DNA of 64,000 bases from an uncultured Alphaproteobacteria bacterium. GTDB taxonomy: Bacteria; Pseudomonadota; Alphaproteobacteria; Rhodobacterales; Rhodobacteraceae. Made by a program: the position numbers and the translations under genes. Under the pieces are notes generated by a model, which had not been told where the DNA came from, made no database searches, and worked only from the letters and a program-made list of their open reading frames with translations. Shown in pieces: positions 43,738 to 52,859 of this stretch (its first letter is position 1; each line of letters starts with the position of its first letter). The stretch is taken from positions 1 to 64,000 of the forward strand of contig CACGMO010000006.1 of NCBI GenBank assembly GCA_902574225.1, given 5' to 3'.

Positions 43738-45240
43738 ATGAAGAAAAAAACATTGGATGAAAACTACTTTGACATTTTTGTTATAGGTGGCGGAGTAAAT
43801 GGTGCAGGAATTTTAAGAGACGCTGCAGGCCGTGGATATAACTGTGGTTTGGCCGATATGGGTGATTTTGGCTCAGCAACATCCTCCTCATCCACAAAAT
43901 TATTTCATGGTGGATTGAGATACTTAGAATCTTATCAGTTTAGGCTTGTAAAAGAGTCTCTTCGTGAACGTGACTTGCTCCTTAATCTCATGCCTCATAT
44001 AAGCTGGCCAGTAAAATTTATACTTCCCCATAACAAAAACCTAAGACCCTATTGGATTTTACGGCTGGGATTATATATCTATGATCTCTTGGCGGGTTCA
44101 ACGAAACTTTCAAAAAGTGTTGGTATTAATTTGCGAAATAATACAGTTGGTAGTTGTTTGGACAAATCTTACACAAGAGGACTAGCATTTACAGATTGCT
44201 GGGTGGAAGATTCGCGATTAGTGCTACTAAATATTTTGGATGCAGAAAAAAAAGGAGCAAAAGCATTCTCTTATTCCAGAGTAACTAATGTTCAACGTAA
44301 AAATGGTCATTGGCTTGTTTCGATTAAATCAAAGGATAGGTCATTCGAGGTAAAAACTAAGGTCTTAATAAATACTATGGGTCCTTGGGTCAATTCTCTG
44401 AGTCAACTTGAAAAAAATAAAAATAATCAAGTAATGGTAAGACTAATTAAAGGAAGTCACATAGTCGTAAAAAAGCTTTTTAATCACGATAGTGCATATA
44501 TATTCCAAGGAAAAGATGGAAGAATAATATTTAGCATTCCCTATGAAAATGATTTTACCCTAATTGGAACAACTGAAGTTGAGCATAAAATGGCTAACGA
44601 AGTTAAGTGTTCCGATGAAGAAAAAGATTATTTGTGTAAGTTTGCTTCAGGTTATTTCAAAAAAAAAATAACAGAAAAAGATATTGTTTGGGATTACTCT
44701 GGAGTAAGGGCTTTATACGAAAACAAAAATGTAGAAGCGCGAAATGCTAGTAGAGATTATTCCTTTCAAATTGAAGAAAAGGAAGGAGCGGTACTTCTTA
44801 CCGTTTATGGAGGGAAAATCACAACATATCGAAAACTGGCTGAAAAAGCTGTTTCTAAAATCACAGCATTATTAAATTTAAAAAGAGAGGAATGGACTGC
44901 CACAAAAAACTTACCAGGTGGCGATTTCAAATTAGAGGATAAAGAGAAACTTATTTTAGGCTTATTGAAAGAATACAAATTTTTAAATAGAGATTGGGCA
45001 GAAAGATTATTTAAAACATTTGGCACAGATGTTGAAAAAGTTTTAGGCAAGGCTAAAGCAAAAAAAGACTTAGGTAGGAATTTCGGATCTGATCTAACGG
45101 AAAAGGAAGTACTTTGGTATATTAATCAAGAGCATACCAGATGTGTTGAGGATTTGATTTGGAGAAGAAGTAAGCTTGGGTTACGATTGTCGAGTAAACA
45201 GATAAGGGAACTTAGTTTCTACATAAAAAAATTAAATTAG
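43738..45240 (+). CDS. glpD: Aerobic glycerol-3-phosphate dehydrogenase
   Basis: Membrane-associated FAD enzyme that oxidises glycerol 3-phosphate to DHAP and passes electrons to quinone. The 500-residue protein has the FAD motif IGGGVNGAGILRDAAGRG near residues 12-29, then SSSTKLFHGGLRYLE, a GTTEVEH block, VWDYSGVRALYE and VYGGKITTYRKLAEKA, all GlpD signatures. Length is typical. With glpK 13 bases downstream it forms a glycerol catabolic unit; glpF and glpR are not in the window, so uptake may be by diffusion or elsewhere. Confidence 0.96.
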   Translation: MKKKTLDENYFDIFVIGGGVNGAGILRDAAGRGYNCGLADMGDFGSATSSSSTKLFHGGLRYLESYQFRLVKESLRERDLLLNLMPHISWPVKFILPHNKNLRPYWILRLGLYIYDLLAGSTKLSKSVGINLRNNTVGSCLDKSYTRGLAFTDCWVEDSRLVLLNILDAEKKGAKAFSYSRVTNVQRKNGHWLVSIKSKDRSFEVKTKVLINTMGPWVNSLSQLEKNKNNQVMVRLIKGSHIVVKKLFNHDSAYIFQGKDGRIIFSIPYENDFTLIGTTEVEHKMANEVKCSDEEKDYLCKFASGYFKKKITEKDIVWDYSGVRALYENKNVEARNASRDYSFQIEEKEGAVLLTVYGGKITTYRKLAEKAVSKITALLNLKREEWTATKNLPGGDFKLEDKEKLILGLLKEYKFLNRDWAERLFKTFGTDVEKVLGKAKAKKDLGRNFGSDLTEKEVLWYINQEHTRCVEDLIWRRSKLGLRLSSKQIRELSFYIKKLN

Positions 45241-45253
45241 AGAAAGTCTTACT

Positions 45254-46744
45254 ATGAGTTACGTTCTAGCGATTGACCAGGGGACAACATCAACTAGAGC
45301 TATAGTCTTCGATAAAGATTTACAAATAGTAGCATCATCTCAAAAGGAAATAGAGCAATTTTTTCCTTTTGCTGGTTGGGTAGAGCATGATCTAGAAGAA
45401 ATTTATGCAACTGTCATTGCTACAGTACGTGATGCTGTAAAAGAAGCGAAAATATCTTCGCAAAAAATTTTAAGTGTTGGGATTACCAACCAAAGAGAAA
45501 CTACAGCCATATGGAGTGCTGAAACGGGCCACGCACTTTCTAAAGCAATAGTGTGGCAAGACCGACGTACGTCTGAATTTTGCAATGAACTAAAAAAAAA
45601 TGGGAAAGAGAGAGTTTATCAACAAAAGACAGGTTTACTCATCGACCCGTATTTTTCCGCAACAAAAGTTAAGTGGCTTCTAGATAAGTATGATCCCGAA
45701 AGAACTATGGCAAATTCTGGAAAGTTATTATTTGGTACGATTGATTGCTATTTGATTTGGAGGCTTACCAATAAAAAAAGTCATTTAACTGATATAACCA
45801 ACGCATCCAGGACCATGCTATTTAATATCAAGAGTTTAGAATGGGACAATGATATTCTCGGTGATCTAAATGTGCCCAAAAAAATTCTTCCATGTGTCAA
45901 AGAGTGTGCAGATGACTTTGGAGAAATGGCATCAGAAATACTTGGTTCCCCAATTCCGATTAAAGGAGTTGCAGGTGATCAACAAGCCGCAACAATAGGC
46001 CAAGCTTGTTTTCAAAAGGGCATGATTAAATCCACTTACGGAACAGGATGTTTTGCCCTACTGAACACCGGAGATGAATTTGTACTAAGTAAAAGTAAGC
46101 TCCTATCGACTATAGCATATAAAATAGATGGAAAGATTTGTTATGCCCTTGAGGGGTCAATATTCATTGCTGGTGCTGTTGTTCAATGGCTAAGAGACTC
46201 AATTAATATTATAGATAAAGCAGATCAAGTTGGAGATCTTGCGTCAAAAGCAAAGAAACAAAATATTTATTTTGTTCCCGCTTTTACAGGGTTAGGTGCG
46301 CCATTCTGGGACGCAGATGCACGCGGAGCAATTTTTGGATTATTGAGAGATACAGGAAGAGAAGAGATTGCTTTGGCTGCCCTCGAAAGCGTTGGTTTTC
46401 AAACAAGAGATTTACTAGAGGCCATGATAAAAGATGTAGATGGGATGGAAAGAGACCATATAAAGTTGCGCGTAGATGGTGGGATGACCCAATCAAGTTC
46501 AACTATGAAAATTTTGGCAAATCTGACCGGAGTAGAGATAAATATACCTGATATTCAGGAGTCTACTGCAAAAGGGGTAGCATGGTTGGCAGGTATGAAA
46601 ATAGGTCTATATAATCAGTTAGAAACGTTTGAAAGAGAGTGGGCACTTAAAGAGAAATTTTCTTCCAATCTTTCTTCAGACGAACGAGATAAAAAATATG
46701 AGGGTTGGAAAAAAGCAATAGAAAAAACGAGAACTTCAGCTTAA
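45254..46744 (+). CDS. glpK: Glycerol kinase
   Basis: ATP-dependent FGGY-family kinase giving sn-glycerol 3-phosphate for GlpD. Signatures: AIDQGTTSTRAIVFD at the N-terminus, GITNQRETTAIW, WQDRRT, LTDITNASRTMLFN, STYGTGCFAL, VPAFTGLGAPFWDADARGAIFGL and LRVDGGMTQSS. At 496 residues the length is standard. It is 13 bases after glpD. Its end overlaps the convergent homocysteine methyltransferase gene by 9 bases, leaving no room for a terminator. Confidence 0.97.
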   Translation: MSYVLAIDQGTTSTRAIVFDKDLQIVASSQKEIEQFFPFAGWVEHDLEEIYATVIATVRDAVKEAKISSQKILSVGITNQRETTAIWSAETGHALSKAIVWQDRRTSEFCNELKKNGKERVYQQKTGLLIDPYFSATKVKWLLDKYDPERTMANSGKLLFGTIDCYLIWRLTNKKSHLTDITNASRTMLFNIKSLEWDNDILGDLNVPKKILPCVKECADDFGEMASEILGSPIPIKGVAGDQQAATIGQACFQKGMIKSTYGTGCFALLNTGDEFVLSKSKLLSTIAYKIDGKICYALEGSIFIAGAVVQWLRDSINIIDKADQVGDLASKAKKQNIYFVPAFTGLGAPFWDADARGAIFGLLRDTGREEIALAALESVGFQTRDLLEAMIKDVDGMERDHIKLRVDGGMTQSSSTMKILANLTGVEINIPDIQESTAKGVAWLAGMKIGLYNQLETFEREWALKEKFSSNLSSDERDKKYEGWKKAIEKTRTSA

Positions 46745-47644
46745 GGAAGTAACGATCCGAAAGTCGTTTTCGATTAATCTATCATGTAAATATTTTATGT
46801 GGCTTGGCCCAATCTCACAACAACCTCCAACAACAGCCGCTCCTTGGTTTGCCCAATTTAGAGCGTGGTTAGAGTATTCTTTAGGACCTAAATCTGTTCT
46901 AGCTGACAACACGGAGACGTTGCTAGCTGTTTTTAAGGGTTCTATTGATGTGAAACCATTACCATAACCTCCAAAGAATTTTGAGTTTTGACTGAGAATC
47001 GTCATTCCTTTATCTATAACTTCAGGAAATGAGCAATTAAGAACAATTTCCTGTTGTCCAAGAGATTGCAACTCGTTCACACAATCAATTAGTTTTTCAC
47101 CTGACCTTAATTCACAATTTTCACTATCTTCCAATGTTAGGCCACACCAAATTGTTTTCCCACTAGTTTTGGCAGCCATTATAGCCGCTTTGGCTTCCTT
47201 TATAGAAGCCATTGTTTCACAAATAAAAAGATCAACAAAATTTTCTTGCTCCCTAACTATTTGTAAATACAATTCAACGCATATTTCATAATCAGGCGCT
47301 TTATCAGGTCGATAACTCCATACTAGCGGAGGGAGACACCCTGCTATGAGTACATCTTTTTGTGTGTGATCAATTGCCTCTCTTGCTAAATCAATAGCTT
47401 TTTTGTGAAAAAAACTAAACTTATCTGATAGATTGTTAGCCTCTAATCTCTCTGGTGTTGTCGAATATGTATTGAGTGTAATAATTCTAGCCCCAGCTTC
47501 AATAAAATCTACATGTGCTTTTTTTACTAGTTCAGGCTCTTTTAACATAACGTATGTTGACCAAAGCGGATGAGGGTCTGACTTCGAATTTTTTATAAGT
47601 TCTTGTCCCATTCCACCATCAAGAAGTATAATTTTTTTTTGCAT
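46736..47644 (-). CDS. Homocysteine S-methyltransferase family protein
   Basis: 302-residue zinc methyltransferase of the BHMT/MmuM family. It opens LLDGGMGQELI, contains IITLNTYSTTPERL, and has zinc-site cysteines in LNCSFPEV (near 200) and GGCCEIGPSHI (C275, C276). These transfer a methyl group from S-methylmethionine, glycine betaine, DMSP or a related donor to homocysteine, forming methionine. The donor cannot be read from the sequence. It follows livM by 11 bases and so is the last gene of an ABC-importer operon, which suggests the transported solute is its methyl donor or is tied to methionine. Confidence 0.88.
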   Translation of the reverse strand: MQKKIILLDGGMGQELIKNSKSDPHPLWSTYVMLKEPELVKKAHVDFIEAGARIITLNTYSTTPERLEANNLSDKFSFFHKKAIDLAREAIDHTQKDVLIAGCLPPLVWSYRPDKAPDYEICVELYLQIVREQENFVDLFICETMASIKEAKAAIMAAKTSGKTIWCGLTLEDSENCELRSGEKLIDCVNELQSLGQQEIVLNCSFPEVIDKGMTILSQNSKFFGGYGNGFTSIEPLKTASNVSVLSARTDLGPKEYSNHALNWANQGAAVVGGCCEIGPSHIKYLHDRLIENDFRIVTSLS

Positions 47645-47655
47645 TTAATATCCTC

Positions 47656-48966
47656 TTATTTGCCTTCTGGAAAAATACCTTTAGGCGAAAACCTTAAAAC
47701 CAAAAGAAGAAGAAGACCCATCATTACATACCTCATATGAGCAGCATTGTTAATTAGATGTGCTCGCAAAGAGTTGGTCTCACTTAAAGGACTTGTTACA
47801 AACTCAACTATAAATAGGCCAAAAGGTTCTGCCTCAACCCATAGGAACCAGACAAGAAATCCACCAATAATAGAACCGTAGTTGTTTCCCGTTCCACCGA
47901 TAATAACCATAACCCAAACTGTAAAAGTGAATCTTAACGGCTGATATGCTATAGGAGTAAACTGACCTTCAAGAGTTGTTAGCATAGCGCCAGCCAGACC
48001 TACTACAGCAGAACCAAGTATAAAGATTTCAATATGCCTTGCCTTTATATTTTTGCCCATCGCTCGTGCTGATACCTCATTATCTCTAATAGCGCGCATC
48101 ATTCGACCCCAAGGAGATTTAAGAGCAATTTCAAATAGAGAGAAAAGTACAATTAATACAGTTAGGAATAAAGATGAATAGCAAAGTTTTACAATTATTG
48201 ATGATGTTTCAACGAGTGGAAACTGGTATCTTTCACAAAATTCTATGAACCATTTACTTTCTTGAAGGCTTAACTCATAAGGCACCGGTCGAGGCAAAGC
48301 ATTTACATTTTTTACTCCCCTAGTTAACCAGTCTTCATTTTTCAGAACATAGATAATGGTTTCTGCAATACCCAACGTGGCAATTGCTAGATAATCACTT
48401 CGAAGACCAAGAGTTATTTTCCCGATAAGCCAAGCAACAAATCCTGCTGCAATTGCTCCAATGATCCATGAAAATATTATTGGCATGCCGAAGCCCCCTA
48501 GAAAACCGGTTGCAGCCGGTTCAAAGGCTTCAATTTGTTCTACCGCTGGAGAGCCTATGAAATTTATGAAAAATAAGCCTATTATGATTGTGAGGGAAAT
48601 TAATAGCCTTCGAGTTATTTTAGACAAGAGGATTCTCGTGTTCAGTAAGATGCAGATCGCGACAACAAGTCCAATAATCAATCCGCACAATAGTATTGAA
48701 AATCCACCTATGGATATTGTTTCCGTAACTGGAGGATGAGATATCAGTACTGCTGCAAGCCCTCCTATTGCTGCGAATCCCATAATCCCAGCATTGAAAA
48801 TCCCAGCGTAGCCAACTTGAATATTTACGCCCAAAGCCATGATTGCTGAAATAATGCAAATGTTAAAGATCGCAAAAGCGACGTTCCAGCTCTGAAAAAA
48901 TCCGACTAGAAAAAGGGCAGCAAAGAATATTGAAAATACTGTAAATCTTCTGTTCCAATAGTTCAT
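47656..48966 (-). CDS. livM: Branched-chain amino acid-type ABC transporter permease (LivM)
   Basis: 436-residue inner-membrane permease, longer than E. coli LivM by an extra loop of about 60 residues near residues 240-290 (WLTRGVKNVNALPRPVPYELS to KWFIEFCERYQFPLV). Family blocks: GYAGIFNAGIMGFAAIGG, LGLRSDYLAIATLGIAETI, and the cytoplasmic coupling segment SPWGRMMRAIRDNEVSARAMGKNI. About ten hydrophobic segments. It overlaps livH by 4 bases and is followed by the methyltransferase. The HAAT family transports varied amino acids, so the substrate is open. Confidence 0.93.
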   Translation of the reverse strand: MNYWNRRFTVFSIFFAALFLVGFFQSWNVAFAIFNICIISAIMALGVNIQVGYAGIFNAGIMGFAAIGGLAAVLISHPPVTETISIGGFSILLCGLIIGLVVAICILLNTRILLSKITRRLLISLTIIIGLFFINFIGSPAVEQIEAFEPAATGFLGGFGMPIIFSWIIGAIAAGFVAWLIGKITLGLRSDYLAIATLGIAETIIYVLKNEDWLTRGVKNVNALPRPVPYELSLQESKWFIEFCERYQFPLVETSSIIVKLCYSSLFLTVLIVLFSLFEIALKSPWGRMMRAIRDNEVSARAMGKNIKARHIEIFILGSAVVGLAGAMLTTLEGQFTPIAYQPLRFTFTVWVMVIIGGTGNNYGSIIGGFLVWFLWVEAEPFGLFIVEFVTSPLSETNSLRAHLINNAAHMRYVMMGLLLLLVLRFSPKGIFPEGK

Positions 48967-49973
48967 ATCGTTTTTCCACTAAAAATGCCTGTTGGCCTAA
49001 TAATCAAAACTATTACCAATATAATGAACGATACAGCATATTTATAATCAGTAGCTAAGAATTGCATCATACTATCAGGAGCAAGATTTTCTGGAAGAAT
49101 ATACCCCAGCACTCGTTTGTATGCAAAAGTAACAATTAATTCCGATAGTGCTATTATGTATCCTCCGATAAATGCTCCAATCGGATTTCCAACTCCTCCT
49201 AGAATCGCGGCTGAGAAAATGGGAAGAAGCATTTGTAAAAATATGAAAGGCTTATAAATCTTGTCTAGCCCATATAAAACTCCTGCAAAAGTTGCAAGAG
49301 ATCCAGCTATAATCCAAGTCACTAAAACCACCTTATTTGGGTCTATTCCAGATAAAAGAGCCAATTCCTCATTATCTGAAAATGCTCTCATTGATTTTCC
49401 AGTTTTGGTTGAATTAAGAAACCAAAAAAGAGAAATACTTAGAAAAAGTGTAATTCCAATAGTAAGAGCTTGAGTGGTTTTCAACCCAAAACCCTGCTCT
49501 AATCCAGTAAAATTTTTAAAATCTCTGACCGAAAAAATAAAACGGACTCCATCATTAAAAGATTGATCACCTGGCCCTATTATGAATCTTATTAGACCAG
49601 CAGTTAGAAACATAACTCCTATTGATGCAATTAGTGTTATTATTGGATCGGCTTTTTGTTTGCGATAAAAAGAAAAGACAAACTTTTCGATAACAATGCA
49701 ATACAACACACAAAAGATTACTGCTATTGGAACAAACAAAAGCGCAGTTGGTAAAAAAGAAAATGAAAAACCGTAGCTTTGACCTAGCCAAGTAAAAAGA
49801 ATACATATCATAGTCCCAAATGACATTAGCTCTCCATGTGCAAAATTTGAGAATCTTAACACTGCATAGATTAGAGTTACCCCTAGAGCTCCAAGGGCTA
49901 ACTGGCTTCCATAAGTAAGTCCTGGGATAACTATGAAATTAATAATTAGTGCGAGAGCGTTAAAATAATCCAT
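48963..49973 (-). CDS. livH: Branched-chain amino acid-type ABC transporter permease (LivH)
   Basis: 336-residue permease pairing with LivM. Family blocks: LGALGVTLIYAVLRFSNFAHGELMSFG near residues 27-53, TKTGKSMRAFSDNEELALLSGIDPNKV (coupling helix) near 205, and AAILGGVGNPIGAFIGGYIIALSE. The length is slightly above E. coli LivH (308). It begins with ATG 49973, one base before the livF stop on the minus strand, and its 3' end overlaps livM by 4 bases, so the operon is tightly packed. Confidence 0.94.
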   Translation of the reverse strand: MDYFNALALIINFIVIPGLTYGSQLALGALGVTLIYAVLRFSNFAHGELMSFGTMICILFTWLGQSYGFSFSFLPTALLFVPIAVIFCVLYCIVIEKFVFSFYRKQKADPIITLIASIGVMFLTAGLIRFIIGPGDQSFNDGVRFIFSVRDFKNFTGLEQGFGLKTTQALTIGITLFLSISLFWFLNSTKTGKSMRAFSDNEELALLSGIDPNKVVLVTWIIAGSLATFAGVLYGLDKIYKPFIFLQMLLPIFSAAILGGVGNPIGAFIGGYIIALSELIVTFAYKRVLGYILPENLAPDSMMQFLATDYKYAVSFIILVIVLIIRPTGIFSGKTI

Positions 49974-50678
49974 CTAGCCTCCGAGAAATGCTTTTCTGAC
50001 TTCTTTATTTTTTAGAAGTGATGAACCTTTATCTGTATATTTATTTTCTCCTTGAACTAAAACAAACCCTTTATTAGCAATAGCTAATGCCTGCTTTGCA
50101 TTTTGTTCAACCATTAATATAGCTATTCCCTTAGAAGAAATTTCTGTTATTTTTTGAAACAACTCTTTAACCACTATTGGAGATACACCAGCTGTCGGTT
50201 CATCTAGCATCAAAAGTTTCGGGTTCGTCATCAATGCTCTACCCACAGCAACCTGCTGCCTTTGGCCTCCAGATAATTCATTTAGTGTCTGCGATCTTTT
50301 TTCGTGAAGAATTGGGAAAAGAGAGAAAATATCTTGGATATTTTTATCTTTGTCTTTATTATTTAAAAAGCCTCCCATCTCGAGATTTTCTAATACCGTC
50401 ATTGAATTGAAAACATTATTTGTTTGTGGAACAAAGCCCATGCCAAGTCCAACTCGTTCTTGTGGTTTAAGATTAGTTATATCTTGGTTGTCAAACATTA
50501 TTTGACCCTTTTTTAATCGTAACATTCCAAATATGGCTCTCATTGCTGTAGATTTTCCTGCACCATTGGGGCCTACTATGACTGCAATTTCTCCCTTATT
50601 AACAGATATTGTACAGCTGTTTAGAATGGTGGTTTCTCCATAACCCCCTAGCATCTCAGTTGCATTTAAAAACGCCAT
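49974..50678 (-). CDS. livF: ABC transporter ATP-binding protein (LivF)
   Basis: 234-residue ATPase of the Liv importer. Walker A is VGPNGAGKST (near residues 36-45), the ABC signature LSGGQRQQVAVGRALM, and Walker B LLMLDEPTAGVSP. The opening LNATEMLGGYGETTILNSCTISVNKGE and EVRKAFLGG at the end fit LivF. It drives transport with LivG. It ends directly at livH (no gap) and follows livG by 12 bases. Confidence 0.95.
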   Translation of the reverse strand: MAFLNATEMLGGYGETTILNSCTISVNKGEIAVIVGPNGAGKSTAMRAIFGMLRLKKGQIMFDNQDITNLKPQERVGLGMGFVPQTNNVFNSMTVLENLEMGGFLNNKDKDKNIQDIFSLFPILHEKRSQTLNELSGGQRQQVAVGRALMTNPKLLMLDEPTAGVSPIVVKELFQKITEISSKGIAILMVEQNAKQALAIANKGFVLVQGENKYTDKGSSLLKNKEVRKAFLGG

Positions 50679-50690
50679 TAAAATCTCTCT

Positions 50691-51443
50691 TTAAACACCA
50701 AGGTATGCTTCAATAACCTGGTCATTATTTTTTATTTTTTCGGCAGATCCACTGGTTAGAACAGATCCCTCTGTCATTACAATGATAGGATCACAAAGCT
50801 CAGAAATAAAATCAATATCGTGCTCAATCATGAAAAATGTATAACCTCTTTCTGTGTTAAGACGCGCTATAGATTTTGAAATCTTCTTCAAAAGGGTTTT
50901 ATTGACACCAGCACCAACCTCATCAAGAAGCACTATCTTTGCATCCACCATCATGGTCCTTCCGAGTTCCAATAATTTCTTTTGACCACCTGATAGAATT
51001 CCTGCCTTTTCATTTTGAAGGTGATCCAGTCCAAGAAAATCCATAACTTCAGATGCTCTTTCGTAATTTATCTTCTCTTCATGCTTAATTTTTTTTGCAA
51101 AAAGCCAAGTATTAACAATATTTTCACCAGTCTGCTGACTAGGAACCATCATCAGGTTTTCTCTAACAGTAAGATTTTCAAACTCATGTGCTATTTGAAA
51201 TGTCCTCAGCAAGCCTTTTTCAAATAGTTCATCTGATCTTAAACCCGATATATCTTCATTATCAAGAGCTATTGAACCGCTATCTGCTTTATAGAAACCT
51301 GCAATTATATTAAAAAGAGTTGTTTTTCCCGCACCATTGGGACCTATTAGCCCAGTGATCGTGCCTTTTTTTATTTCAATAGACACGTTTCTAACAGCTT
51401 TCAGACCACCGAAGCTTTTTGAAATATTTTTTAAAGTTATCAT
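50691..51443 (-). CDS. livG: ABC transporter ATP-binding protein (LivG)
   Basis: 250-residue ATPase with Walker A IGPNGAGKTTLFN (near 33-45), signature LSGGQKKLLELGRTMM, and Walker B IVLLDEVGAGVN, where Glu-Val replaces the usual Glu-Pro. The N-terminal LKNISKSFGGLKAVRNVSIEIKKGTI and the ending QVIEAYLGV fit LivG. The start lies just downstream of an intercistronic hairpin (51453-51478) that separates it from the binding-protein gene, which probably lowers its expression relative to that gene. Confidence 0.95.
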   Translation of the reverse strand: MITLKNISKSFGGLKAVRNVSIEIKKGTITGLIGPNGAGKTTLFNIIAGFYKADSGSIALDNEDISGLRSDELFEKGLLRTFQIAHEFENLTVRENLMMVPSQQTGENIVNTWLFAKKIKHEEKINYERASEVMDFLGLDHLQNEKAGILSGGQKKLLELGRTMMVDAKIVLLDEVGAGVNKTLLKKISKSIARLNTERGYTFFMIEHDIDFISELCDPIIVMTEGSVLTSGSAEKIKNNDQVIEAYLGV

Positions 51444-51452
51444 TACTTTGTA

Positions 51453-51478
51453 CCCTGGCTAGCAAAAGCAAGCCAGGG
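51453..51478 (-). other. Intercistronic hairpin between the binding-protein gene and livG
   Basis: In the 50-base gap, CCCTGGCT pairs with AGCCAGGG and an inner GC pairs with GC around a four-base loop, a very stable stem in this AT-rich DNA. No T run follows on the minus strand, so it looks like an attenuating or mRNA-stabilising element that keeps the binding protein in excess over the permease. It ends 9 bases before the livG start and may also shield it. Confidence 0.7.
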
Positions 51479-51493
51479 CCTTCGACAATAATA

Positions 51494-52669
51494 TTATCTG
51501 TAAGCTACAGTAACATTCTTTTGGTTTTGCACTTCTATTTGTGCATAATTCCCAGCACTTTCACCACCGCCTACGAGTTCAACGGCGGAAGCACCAACAT
51601 AGTCTATATCCTTTCCATCTTCTATTAAATGGAGAGCTTTATCGAGTTCACCAGGATATATTTTCTCTCCTGGAGCATTTGCGATGTCCATTATTTTTGA
51701 TTTATAGACTTGGCTGTCTGAAGACTTTGCAGCTTCCATTGCAAGAAGCATAAGTGCAGCGGCATCATAGGATTCCATTGCAAACGGCCCACTCTTAAAT
51801 CCTGCAGCAGTTGCCATATCGCTGAACTTTGCAGCGCCTGGGCTATCTGTCCCGGGAACTGTTCCAATTGAACCATTTAGACCGGATCCTATTTCTTTTG
51901 GTAGACCTTCACCTATCATACCATCTGGAAGGAAGAAAATGTCAAATGCACCAGTGTCCAATGAAGCTTGAATTATCCCGTTTCCTCCCTGGTCTAGGTA
52001 TCCAGCAACAACCAAAATGTCTCCACCGGCCTGAGCTAGAGCACCAACTTCAGCGCTATAGTCTCCCTTGTCAGTTTCATGCGGGGCACTTATTGTAACG
52101 GTACCGCCAGCAGCTTTATGATTTTCCTCAATACTAGCAGCCAAACCTTTTCCATAGTCATTGTTAACGTAGGATATAGCTATATTAGTTAAGCCTTTTT
52201 CCTTTAAAATATCAGCTACTACCTGGCCCTGACGTGCATCAGAGGGTGCTGTTCTAAAGAAAAGACCATTATCCTCTACTGTGGATAAAGCAGGGGAAGT
52301 AGCTGAAGGAGATATCATAACCATTCCGTTAGCCATAGCTACTTGTTGAAGAATAGCTGTTGTAACGCCTGAGCAGTCAGCTCCCATAATCCCATTAACT
52401 TTATCTGAAGTAATTAATCTTTCTGCAGCTGTAGTCGCAGCAGCCGAGTCAACACAGGTAGAATCGGCTCTAACCCCAGAGACTTTTCCCATACTAAAAT
52501 GTTTAGATTTGTTTATTTCGTCAATTGCTAGTTCAGCACCGGCGGCCATATCTGGTGTTAAACTTTCAATGGGTCCAGTGAATCCTAAAATTATACCTAG
52601 TTTTACGTCAGAGAAAGACGCAGTATTTAAAAGGCATAAAGCTAGGAGTGTTGTAAAAATTTTTTTCAT
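51494..52669 (-). CDS. ABC transporter substrate-binding protein (LivJ/LivK family)
   Basis: 391-residue periplasmic binding protein (Peripla_BP_6). The signal peptide is KKIFTTLLALCLLNTASF, cleaved before SDVKLG. Blocks: GIILGFTGPIESLTPDMAAGAELAIDEIN, MGADCSGVTTAILQQVAMANGMVMISPSATSPAL and FFRTAPSDARQGQVVADILKEKG, all typical of HAAT-type binding proteins. A paired Cys (CVDS near 72 and ADCS near 98) may form a disulfide. GGGAGAAAG (RC of 52670-52682) is a strong ribosome site. It heads the Liv-type operon; the ligand is unknown. Confidence 0.93.
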   Translation of the reverse strand: MKKIFTTLLALCLLNTASFSDVKLGIILGFTGPIESLTPDMAAGAELAIDEINKSKHFSMGKVSGVRADSTCVDSAAATTAAERLITSDKVNGIMGADCSGVTTAILQQVAMANGMVMISPSATSPALSTVEDNGLFFRTAPSDARQGQVVADILKEKGLTNIAISYVNNDYGKGLAASIEENHKAAGGTVTISAPHETDKGDYSAEVGALAQAGGDILVVAGYLDQGGNGIIQASLDTGAFDIFFLPDGMIGEGLPKEIGSGLNGSIGTVPGTDSPGAAKFSDMATAAGFKSGPFAMESYDAAALMLLAMEAAKSSDSQVYKSKIMDIANAPGEKIYPGELDKALHLIEDGKDIDYVGASAVELVGGGESAGNYAQIEVQNQKNVTVAYR

Positions 52670-52788
52670 TTCTTTCTCCCAAAAATTTGATCTTCTTTCT
52701 AATAAAAAAGAATCTATTTACAAAATCAGAGTATAGGCAAATTGCTTTTTATTTAAAATAATAATTTTTTGTTGCTTTTAATCAAAAA

Positions 52789-52805
52789 GTAAGCGAGTCA
52801 CTTAC
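52789..52805. promoter_or_regulatory. Near-perfect 17-base inverted repeat (candidate operator)
   Basis: GTAAGCGAGTCACTTAC pairs at 7 of 8 positions around a central G, in the divergent spacer between the binding-protein gene and the EamA gene. The C/A pair is the only mismatch. A possible TATACT -10 for the Liv operon lies about 50 bases away on the minus strand. It looks like a homodimeric regulator site; no regulator gene is adjacent. Confidence 0.4.
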
Positions 52806-52859
52806 CTATCATTAAGGTTCTTGTATAAAAAATTTATAAAGTCAGAGAGATTTCCAGAG

